Source: CAWCKS01 sp963763485 (GTDB taxonomy: Bacteria; Pseudomonadota; Alphaproteobacteria; Rhizobiales; Xanthobacteraceae). From it: DNA of 64,000 nt. The DNA is taken from contig CAVXOW010000005.1 in NCBI GenBank assembly GCA_963763485.1, positions 992,001-1,056,000 of the forward strand, given 5' to 3'. Positions within the stretch are counted from its first letter, which is position 1, and the number at the start of each line of letters is the position of its first letter. Below the pieces are notes generated by a model, which was given only the letters and a program-made list of their open reading frames with translations, was not told the DNA's origin and did not search any database. The translations under genes were made by a program, and so were the position numbers. Of the stretch, positions 57,268 through 64,000 are shown piece after piece.

Positions 57268-58362
57268 TCAGCTCTTCAGGTGGATCATGCGCTCGACCGA
57301 ACGCCGCGCCTTGTCCACGATCATCGGATCGATCGTGATTTCCTCGCGCATGTTGACGAGGCTATCGAGGATCTTCGGCAGCGTGATCCGCTTCATGTGC
57401 GGGCAGAGGTTGCACGGCCGCACGAACTCGACGTCGGGCAACTCGGCCTGCACGTTGTCGGCCATCGAGCACTCGGTGACCATCACCACGCGCTTCGGGT
57501 GGTTCTTGCGCACCCAGTCGATCATGTGCGCGGTCGAGCCGGTGAAGTCGGCCTCCGCGATCACGTCGGGCGGGCATTCGGGATGCGCGATGATCTGCAC
57601 CGACGGATCGGCGTCGCGATACATCTTCAGCTCGGCGCCGGTGAAGCGCTCGTGCACCTCGCAGGCGCCCTTCCAGGCGATGATGCGCACCTTGGTCTGC
57701 GACGCCACGTATTTCGCGAGATACTGGTCGGGCACGAAGATCACGGTGTCGACGCCGAGACTTTCGACGACCTCGACCGCATTCGACGAGGTGCAGCAGA
57801 TGTCGACCTCGGCCTTCACGTCGGCCGACGTGTTGACATAGGCGACCACCGGCACGCCCGGAAAACGCTCGCGCAGCAGGCGGACGTCTTCGCCGGTGAT
57901 CGAGGCGGCGAGCGAGCAGCCGGCGCGCGAATCCGGGATCAGCACGGTCTTGTCCGGATTGAGGATCTTCGAGGTCTCGGCCATGAAGTGTACGCCGCAC
58001 TGGACGATGACGTCGGCGTCGACCTTGGTCGCCTCGCGGGCGAGCTGCAGCGAGTCGCCGACGATGTCGGCGACGCAGTTGAAGATCTCCGGCGTCTGAT
58101 AGTTGTGCGCGAGGATGACGGCGTTGCGCTCTTTCTTCAGCTTGTTGATCGCCGAAACATAGGGCGCCATCAGCGGCCACTCGACCGGCGGGATCACCGC
58201 CTTGACGCGATCATAGAGGTGCGCGGTCTCGCGCTCGATCTCCGGCGTCCACTCGAGCTCCGGCGTCGGCAGCGAGCGCGCCTCGCGCATTGCGGGGCGG
58301 GTTGCGCCGCCGCGATTGCGGTGAGAGAAATCCTCCGGTCCAAACACTCCGACCATCGGCAT
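57268..58362 (-). CDS. nadA: Quinolinate synthase
   Basis: [4Fe-4S] enzyme condensing iminoaspartate with dihydroxyacetone phosphate. 364 aa. NAVILAHNYQTPEIFNCVAD, ADVIVQCGVHFMAETSKILN (first ligand Cys), CSLAASITGEDVRLLRERFP, VDICCTSSNAVEVVESL and FVRPCNLCPHMKRITLPKIL (last ligand Cys) are present. First gene of nadA-nadB-nadC-GNAT; the palindrome at 58385-58409 lies 22 bases upstream. Confidence 0.97.
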   Translation of the reverse strand: MPMVGVFGPEDFSHRNRGGATRPAMREARSLPTPELEWTPEIERETAHLYDRVKAVIPPVEWPLMAPYVSAINKLKKERNAVILAHNYQTPEIFNCVADIVGDSLQLAREATKVDADVIVQCGVHFMAETSKILNPDKTVLIPDSRAGCSLAASITGEDVRLLRERFPGVPVVAYVNTSADVKAEVDICCTSSNAVEVVESLGVDTVIFVPDQYLAKYVASQTKVRIIAWKGACEVHERFTGAELKMYRDADPSVQIIAHPECPPDVIAEADFTGSTAHMIDWVRKNHPKRVVMVTECSMADNVQAELPDVEFVRPCNLCPHMKRITLPKILDSLVNMREEITIDPMIVDKARRSVERMIHLKS

Positions 58363-58384
58363 GGCGAGAACCTCCCGGCAGTAT

Positions 58385-58409
58385 ATATATGCTCAAAATG
58401 AGCATATAT
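58385..58409. promoter_or_regulatory. Perfect 11-base palindrome upstream of nadA, probable NAD-repressor operator
   Basis: Arms ATATATGCTCA (58385-58395) and TGAGCATATAT (58399-58409) with AAA between, 22 bases before the nadA start. From memory, nad operons in alphaproteobacteria are predicted targets of the repressor NadQ at palindromic sites; this fits in place and symmetry. Confidence 0.7.
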
Positions 58410-59406
58410 GAGGTCTAATAAATCCGGCCAGGATGGCCGGCATTCCCAGTCCTTCGGACGTCGTCTACTCCCTCGGCTTCCAGCCAGCGTATCGTGAGAA
58501 ACGCCTTGAGGCCTCAGCCGGTTCGGTGCTCGTTTGTTAACTCGTTATTCTCATATCGAGCAAAACAGCATATAACACGTCGGTGACGGCCACGCCAGAG
58601 CAGCGTGCCCAAAAATAACGATGGCTGCCTCCTCGTTTTGCATTGCTGGGGGGAAGGGTGCTCGCCGCCTAAGGGCATGCGCGGCGTCATGCCCGCGAAA
58701 GAGGGCATCTAACCGCCCAGGTTTGCGGCCACTGCTACGAGGACTGATCGCCCGACAAGCAGGGCATCTAATGGCTACCGGCTAAAAGGACAAACAGAAT
58801 TCACTCTCGCGGCAGGTTTTGCCCGAGCTTTGCTCTTGGTCTCGCGCCTCTGAATAAAGAGGGCGCAGGGAAAGCCGGATGCCGACCGCATCCGATGGCC
58901 TCGCGTGCGAAATTGATAGAAATGCACACAAGCTTCAGTCACCACAGGATGAGCCGGACATCCGGCTTTCCCTGCATGACGGACGTTTAAGGCTTATGCC
59001 GTGTGTCCCCGGAAGCGTCCTTGCCCCGTCGTTCCCGCGAACGCCTTGCGGCTCGTCATGGGGTACCATGACTTTATCTTCGCGCAACTTGACCCGATGC
59101 CAGAGTCAGGATCGCCACGGTTTTGCCTCCGCCGATTACGTCGTCCGTCGACACGCCGGTGGCTTTTCCCGCCCGCGGGACCCAGGTGAGATCCCGCCCC
59201 AGGGACAGTTCCTTTTGACGTGCCCGACGCAGCCTGCGTCCGCCATCCTCCGGCTCACGTATGTGACGATGGCCATACGTCCCTCTGCGGCCGGATTGAT
59301 TCGTGCGTCTACACTAGTCGATAGTTTGCGTCAAGCGCAAATTGTGACAAGCAATGTAATATTCCTTGCATGCGGCACGAGGATCGCTACCGCGGCTCGT
59401 TGCGTG
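58410..59406. other. Long gene-poor stretch with an inverted repeat
   Basis: About 1 kb without a supported gene. It contains a perfect 17-base inverted repeat, GCAGGGAAAGCCGGATG (58865-58881) against its complement at 58959-58975. It also has two similar GGGCATCTAA blocks near 58700 and 58762. An open frame from 58879 runs into the DoxX gene on the opposite strand, but its residues look non-protein-like. It could be an old repeat or mobile-element scar. Confidence 0.55.
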
Positions 59407-59829
59407 TCACGCTTTGGCGTCAACGGCGTAGCGGCCGGGGCCTTGCAGCGCGAGCAGCAGGAAGCCGCCCATGATGGCGAGGTTCTTGTAGAAGTGCGCC
59501 ATGTTGCCGCCGCGCGCGGCGCCCTGCATGTCCCAGAAATTGTGGGCGAAGAATACGACGAGGATGAGGTAGACGACGAACGCGTAGGCGACCCAGCGCG
59601 TCCGGAAGCCGACCAGGATCGCGAGCCCGCCGACCAGCTGGATCGTCGCGATCACGTAGCCGAACCAGGTCGGTGGCACCATGCCACCTCCAACCATGTC
59701 GAAGAAGCGCTTCAGCGCGGCCTGGTTGAAGGTCGACCAGACGCTGACATCGCTAAAGGCAAGATAGCCGTACACGATGAACACAGCCGACAACAGGATG
59801 CGGCTAACAAGACTCAAAGCATCAGACAT
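59407..59829 (-). CDS. DoxX family membrane protein
   Basis: 140 residues, four membrane helices: LVSRILLSAVFIVYGYLAFS, YVIATIQLVGGLAILVGFRT, VAYAFVVYLILVVFFAHNFW and NLAIMGGFLLLALQGPGRY. Typical DoxX, which in some bacteria is linked to oxidative stress or thiosulfate oxidation. No sulfur genes adjoin it, so the role is open. Confidence 0.9.
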   Translation of the reverse strand: MSDALSLVSRILLSAVFIVYGYLAFSDVSVWSTFNQAALKRFFDMVGGGMVPPTWFGYVIATIQLVGGLAILVGFRTRWVAYAFVVYLILVVFFAHNFWDMQGAARGGNMAHFYKNLAIMGGFLLLALQGPGRYAVDAKA

Positions 59830-60066
59830 CTTGGTTCCTCCCCGGAAGTAACCGCCGCGCCTCGTGTTGTTGCGTGTTCTATCTTTGCGGGCGCGACTCG
59901 TCCCTCACGATAGCAACAATGCACCGAGATCGGGCTGTGCGGTAGGGGCGGTCAGCTCGATCCGCGGAACGGCGATCGTGCCTCCTTCGCGACTCCGCTT
60001 TACGCGACAGTGTTTTTCCGCCATCAGGTCTGACGAGACATCCGAAAGAATATCGGGAGGCAAGCC

Positions 60067-61066
60067 ATGGCCACCTTCAAGGCACTGCGCATCGACAAGG
60101 CCGACAAGGGCACTACTGCCGCGATCACGCAATTCGACGAGGCTGAATTCGCTGCGCTGACGCCGGACGCCGACGTCACCGTCGCGGTCGAGTGGTCGAC
60201 GCTGAACTACAAGGACGGGCTTGCGGTGACCGGCAAGTCGCCGGTGGTGCGGCGCTTCCCGATGATCGCCGGGATCGATTTCGCCGGCACCGTCGCACAG
60301 TCATCCAATCCGAACTGGAAGGTCGGCGACAAGGTCGTGTGCAACGGCTGGGGTCATGGGCGAGACCCAGCTCGGCGCCTATGCCGAGAAGGCGCGGGTG
60401 AAGGGCGACTGGCTGGTGAAGCTGCCCGATAACATCTCGACGCGCGACGCGATGGCGGTTGGCACCGCCGGCTACACCGCAATGCTCGCGGTGATGGCGC
60501 TCGAGGATCATGGCCTGAAGCCGGCTTCGGGTCCGATGGTGGTGACCGGTGCGGCCGGCGGCGTCGGTTCGGTCGCGACCGCAGTGCTCGGCAAGCTCGG
60601 CTATCATGTCATCGCCTCGACCGGCCGCCCCGCCGAGGCCGACTACTTGAAGCGGCTGGGCGCGAAAGAGGTCATCGACCGCAATGAGCTGACGGCCGCG
60701 GCACGGCCGCTGAACAAGGAGCGCTGGGCCGGCGGCGTCGATAGCGTCGGCTCGACGACGCTCGCGAACCTGCTCTCGATGACGAGCTACGGCGGCGCCA
60801 TTGCGGCCTGCGGGCTCGCCGGTGGCATGGATCTGCCGTCATCGGTCGCGCCGTTTATTTTGCGGGGGGTGTGCCTTTTGGGCATCGACTCGGTGATGTG
60901 TCCGATCGAAAAACGCCGCAAAGCTTGGCAGCGACTCTCAAGCGACCTCGACCAGGCTAAACTGATTGAAATAACTAGCGAAATTTCGCTGGAGCAAGTG
61001 CCGGAATTCGCGGCAAAAATTCTTGCCGGCCAGGTCCGCGGCAGAATCGTGGTTAAAATCCGCTGA
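60067..61066 (+). pseudogene. AcuI/YhdH-type quinone or acrylyl-CoA reductase, frameshifted once
   Basis: Medium-chain reductase of the YhdH/AcuI group. WSTLNYKDGLAVTGKSPVVR and MIAGIDFAGTVAQSSNPNWK mark the catalytic domain (no zinc ligands). Near 60355 one extra base breaks NGWG. The rest continues GETQLGAYAEKARVKGDWLV, VVTGAAGGVGSVATAVLGKL (NADPH Rossmann motif) and CPIEKRRKAWQRLSSDLDQA. YhdH/AcuI members reduce acrylyl-CoA to propionyl-CoA or quinone-like substrates. Confidence 0.88.
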
Positions 61067-61080
61067 CTCGTTCAGAATTT

Positions 61081-61115
61081 ACCAACCAACCTGCGCCAAT
61101 GTTGCCTTGGTTGGT
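61081..61115. terminator. Hairpin after the AcuI-like gene
   Basis: ACCAACCAA (61081-61089) pairs with TTGGTTGGT (61107-61115) across 17 bases. It lies 15 bases after the stop at 61066. There is no following T-run, so it may be a weak terminator or an mRNA-end structure. Confidence 0.45.
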
Positions 61116-61133
61116 ATGGTAAGGAACGCGTTA

Positions 61134-61186
61134 AGCGCATGGTCCGGAAAAAAGTGAGTACCGATTTTCCGACAAGATCATGCGCT
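61134..61186. repeat. Intergenic palindromic repeat (copy 3)
   Basis: Ends AGCGCATG and CATGCGCT, with GGTCCGGAAAAAAGTG and GATTTTCCGACAAGATCATG inside. It is a shorter relative of the elements at 5316-5390 and 9186-9254. Confidence 0.65.
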
Positions 61187-61227
61187 AACAAAGCCCCAAC
61201 GCGATCCTCTGAGTCGGAGTTAGTCGC

Positions 61228-61780
61228 ATGCTGTCGCGTAGTTTTCTGGTGGCGCTGGGCCTGGGCGCCATGCTTGGTCCGGTGGCGGCCGGCCAACTGA
61301 GTCCCGAAGAAGCCCGCCAATTCATCGCCGGCAAATATTTTGCCTTCACCTGCTTCGACGGCAGTCGCGGCAGTGGACGCATCATGAGTGACGGTTCGGT
61401 CGCAGGCACCATCCAGTTCGGTGGCAGCGGCCCGGTGCGCCTGGCGCACCTTCCGGTCAACACCATCCGGGTCAGTTCGACCGCGGTTTGCGCTTCGCTG
61501 AAGGGCATTCCGTTCGAGCCGTGCTTCAGCGTCGACAAGACCGACGAGGTCTCGTTCCGCGGTTCTGTGTCCGGCATGGGTTTCGCCTATTGCGATTTCC
61601 ACAAGCACGGCAACACCATCATCGAGACGCGCTCGCGCATTCACAGCCCGCGCCGGCTCGGACCGCCCGTCGATGACGCGCTCCGCCGATGCTTCTCGCG
61701 CGGAAGTGCCGAAGAGCGAGGCCAAGGTCGAGTCGAAGCCGGAGCAGGTCACCCTGGAACTCCGCCGCTCGCAGGAGTGA
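61228..61780 (+). pseudogene. Small exported protein, frameshifted near the C-terminus
   Basis: About 183 residues if the frames are joined. Signal peptide MLSRSFLVALGLGAMLGPVA, then EEARQFIAGKYFAFTCFDGS, GSGRIMSDGSVAGTIQFGGS, SSTAVCASLKGIPFEPCFSV and GMGFAYCDFHKHGNTIIETR. Near 61690-61705 the frame changes, and the true end reads VPKSEAKVESKPEQVTLELR to a TGA at 61778. The uncorrected frame runs on through a repeat into the next gene and should be ignored. Four Cys could form disulfides. Function unknown. Confidence 0.65.
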
Positions 61781-61808
61781 TTTTTTCAAATCGTGAGTTG
61801 GCTTGCGT

Positions 61809-61932
61809 ACCTCTCCCTCGGGGAGAGGTCGACGCGCGTAGCGCGGCGGGTGAGGGGGCTCCCGCTCGCGAGTGCCCGCATCCCCTCACCCGGATTGCTG
61901 CGCAATCCGACCTCTCCCCGATGGGGAGAGGT
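61809..61932. repeat. Large hairpin repeat between genes
   Basis: It opens with ACCTCTCCCTCGGGGAGAGGT, a hairpin by itself, and closes with ACCTCTCCCCGATGGGGAGAGGT-type sequence (61910-61932). GGTGAGGGG and CCCCTCACC pair in between. It lies between the small exported protein and the convergent DUF2339 gene and may terminate both. Confidence 0.7.
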
Positions 61933-61959
61933 AACTCCGCCGTTTCGCTGACTCTTCCG

Positions 61960-64000
61960 CTACCGTTGGGCTGGAGCCGCCATAGTGCGCTTGAACATCA
62001 CGCGCTGGTAGAACCAGCCGATCGCGACCAGCACGGCGCCAAGCCCGATGAACGACAGCGCGCGGTAGACCACCTCCAGCGTCCACACATCGATGGCGAA
62101 CGCCTTCAGCACCGTCAGCCCGATAACGACAGCGGCGGCAATGCGGGCGCGCTCCGATTTCACGACGAAGCCGACCGCGAGCATCAGGACGCCGAAGACG
62201 AGCCAGGTCAGCGAGTAGGTGTATTGCTCGGCGTCGCTGGTGCCGCCGAACGAGAAATCCTCGCTGTGAAAGAAGCGGCGCGCCTGCAAGGTGACGTAGA
62301 ACAGCGCCAGGACCAGCGCGCCGGCGGCGATGGTGTTGGCATACGCCTTCGGGCGGTGACCCGCGACCGCGTAGGACAAGAGCAGCATCAGGACCGCCGG
62401 CAGGGCGTAGGCGAGCAGGATCAGGTTGAAGAACAAGCCGCCGATGTCGGCGTAGGTGAGCATCGGCATTTCGAGGATCAGCAAGCCGAGCACGATCAGG
62501 ACCGCAGCAATCGCGGTGACGACGAGCGCGCCGATGTTGTGAATGACACTGCGGGAGCGTAACCGCAGGCGTTCGAGGCCGATCGCAAGGGCGAGCAGCG
62601 CACAGACGTCGAGCGCGACCTCGGCGAGGCCGGCACTAGCGGCATATACGTCGCCATTGTTGATGAAGTGCCGGATCTCCATGAACACCAGCAGCACGGT
62701 GAACAGGATCGCCGCCGTTTCGACTGCACGTACTGGCGCATCGTCGGCGCGTTTGCGCATCAGCCAGGCGCCGGCCCAGAACGAGGCCGCCGGAACGCCA
62801 TAGCCGAGCAGCAGCCAGTTGAAGATCGGTGTCGTGCCGACGTCATTTCCGACGATGCGCGGCTCATAGCCGATCCGCGCCACGACAATGCCAGCGAGGA
62901 TCGCCGCGAGCGAACGCAGGAACGGCACTGGCCGCTGCACCGAGATCCAGGCGGTGCCCAGCGACATCAGCGCGAGCGCGATAGTGAGCCAGCCTTTCTC
63001 CAGCGCGAAAGTCAGCGCCAGTGCGAGCGCGGCAAGCGTGCCGGTCGCAAACAGCGCGGTCGCGGCGACGAGGCCGGGGCGCTGCTCGCGCTTCGACAGC
63101 TGCTCGGTCGCCGCGGCAAACAGGCCGGCGACGACAATCGCGGCCAGCGTAAACGGCACCGAGCGATCGAGATGGGCGATGCGGGCGTAGAGCGCGATCA
63201 GAAGCGCTGTAGGCACGGCGACGCCGGAGGCACTCCAGATCACCGGCGCGACGGCATGGGGCGAACGGCCCTGCGCGAGGAAGCCGGACGCGCCAAAGGC
63301 GACCGCGAGGGTCGCGGCGGTGACGAGATGTGCGCCAACTGACGCATCGGTCGCGCGCGGCCCAATGCCGGGCAACGGGCCGCCCTGCAGGCCGAGCGTA
63401 TCGGGTGCCGACTGCACCAGCCACGACAGGAACACGAGCGCGACGAAGACGGCGCTGGCGCCAACCGCGGCGGCCGCCGCCTCGCTGCGCCAGGCGACAG
63501 CGAGCGTCGCCGCGGTGATGACCGCAAATATCGTGAGCGAGGCATCGGAATGGCCCTGCAGCACGACCAGCAGTGCGGTGACGAGGCCGTAAACCGCGAT
63601 CGATGCCGACGAGATCGGCTCGATCCGGCCCGGTTCGATCGAAGGTCCGAACATGAAACCGCACACGGCGAGCGCGGCGGCGAGCACGAATCCGACGATC
63701 GCGTGGAAGGCGTGGGGGCCGAGCGCGTCGGGGCCGCAGGGCATGCAGGGGAACGCCCAGAGCAGGCTCAGCACAATGGTGGTCACTGCGAGCCAGCGCC
63801 ACAGTCTGATCCGCGCGAGGCCGAAGGATGCTGCGGTGACGACCGCGAGATAGATGTATAGCGCCCAGTAGTCAGGCTTGGCCGATGACACCAGCAGCGG
63901 CGCGATGAAGGCGCCGGCAACGCCAAGGCCCGCCAGCACCGGCCCGTGCAGCAGGGCTGCGGCGAGCGCACCGAGCGCGACCACGCCGAGCAGGATGAAG
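61960..64000 (-). CDS. DUF2339 multi-pass membrane protein, N-terminus beyond the window
   Basis: At least 675 residues, with ~20 membrane helices and short charged loops; the stop is at 61960 and the start lies past 64000. YVTLQARRFFHSEDFSFGGT, NWLLLGYGVPAASFWAGAWL and ALSFIGLGAVLVAIGWFYQR near the C-terminus are like DUF2339 proteins. Function unknown; the family is predicted to be an envelope protein. Confidence 0.85.
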   Translation of the reverse strand, partial: FILLGVVALGALAAALLHGPVLAGLGVAGAFIAPLLVSSAKPDYWALYIYLAVVTAASFGLARIRLWRWLAVTTIVLSLLWAFPCMPCGPDALGPHAFHAIVGFVLAAALAVCGFMFGPSIEPGRIEPISSASIAVYGLVTALLVVLQGHSDASLTIFAVITAATLAVAWRSEAAAAAVGASAVFVALVFLSWLVQSAPDTLGLQGGPLPGIGPRATDASVGAHLVTAATLAVAFGASGFLAQGRSPHAVAPVIWSASGVAVPTALLIALYARIAHLDRSVPFTLAAIVVAGLFAAATEQLSKREQRPGLVAATALFATGTLAALALALTFALEKGWLTIALALMSLGTAWISVQRPVPFLRSLAAILAGIVVARIGYEPRIVGNDVGTTPIFNWLLLGYGVPAASFWAGAWLMRKRADDAPVRAVETAAILFTVLLVFMEIRHFINNGDVYAASAGLAEVALDVCALLALAIGLERLRLRSRSVIHNIGALVVTAIAAVLIVLGLLILEMPMLTYADIGGLFFNLILLAYALPAVLMLLLSYAVAGHRPKAYANTIAAGALVLALFYVTLQARRFFHSEDFSFGGTSDAEQYTYSLTWLVFGVLMLAVGFVVKSERARIAAAVVIGLTVLKAFAIDVWTLEVVYRALSFIGLGAVLVAIGWFYQRVMFKRTMAAPAQR

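Noticed and set aside
56189..57841. Long plus-strand open frame opposite nadB and nadA
   Set aside because: Antisense to two recognised NAD genes; its residues are Arg/Asp/Gly-rich noise.
58879..59913. 344-residue plus-strand frame across the gene-poor stretch into doxX
   Set aside because: The first half has no protein-like pattern and the second half is antisense to the DoxX gene.
61781..62562. Extension of the small exported protein through the downstream repeat
   Set aside because: The true C-terminus is recognisable in another frame and ends at 61780; the extension is repeat sequence and antisense to DUF2339.

Overview
The window looks like chromosomal DNA of a GC-rich alphaproteobacterium close to Bradyrhizobium/Rhodopseudomonas (Nitrobacteraceae). 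The basis is gene content rather than a database match: a CcrM-type GANTC adenine methyltransferase, small DUF3551, DUF1236 and DUF3096 proteins, DUF721/DciA next to mutY, split glyQ/glyS, a nadABC operon, and several families of intergenic palindromic repeats of the kind common in these genomes. I saw no rRNA, tRNA, CRISPR array, intact insertion sequence or prophage.

Layout. 0-4.7 kb: two DsbA-like thiol oxidoreductases (the first cut by the window edge) flank a cell-wall trio: a broken orphan secreted protein, an N-acetylmuramoyl-L-alanine amidase and a VanX-type D-Ala-D-Ala dipeptidase. 4.8-9.8 kb: DUF721/DciA, mutY, a broken hotdog thioesterase, a broken FAD monooxygenase and two tandem Rid-family paralogues. 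9.9-14.3 kb is accessory: an unrecognised ~480-residue protein, a remnant of a ccrM-like methyltransferase, a divergent DUF5677 protein, DUF805, a small exported protein and a shortened MAPEG-like protein. 14.4-20.0 kb: a nucleoside phosphorylase, then a sulfur-handling cluster (NifS-like cysteine desulfurase, DsrE, SHOCT membrane protein, MFS transporter, MBL-fold hydrolase) read away from a divergent ArsR-rhodanese regulator, with a perfect palindrome between the divergent starts. 20.2-25.7 kb: ccrM, a zinc metallopeptidase, moaB, a MarR-GNAT fusion, a small glycosyltransferase and two DUF3551 proteins.

25.9-54.2 kb is almost entirely intact core: a radical SAM protein, rnhB, a GT39-like membrane protein, an AzgA-type purine permease, a 3-hydroxyisobutyrate-dehydrogenase-family enzyme, family-4 uracil-DNA glycosylase, ETF-ubiquinone oxidoreductase, a large TPR protein, ispE, a polyprenyl diphosphate synthase, an S49 peptidase, glyQ-CDGSH-glyS, ppdK, a SleB-type cell-wall hydrolase and a diguanylate cyclase. 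54.2-58.4 kb holds the nadA-nadB-nadC-GNAT operon behind a perfect palindromic operator. 58.4-59.4 kb is gene-poor. The window ends with DoxX, an AcuI/YhdH-type reductase, a small exported protein and a DUF2339 membrane protein cut by the edge.

Caution on quality. Many conserved genes are broken by single-base indels, usually an apparent extra base. Breaks are dense at 0.6-1.0 and 7-24 kb, very dense at 15.2-20 kb, and nearly absent at 25.9-54 kb. Because essential or highly conserved genes (ccrM, nadB, moaB) are hit while both sides of each break still read as good protein, I suspect uncorrected sequencing error at many sites. These genes are typed as pseudogenes because that is what the given sequence encodes. 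True decay of the 15-20 kb cluster cannot be excluded.
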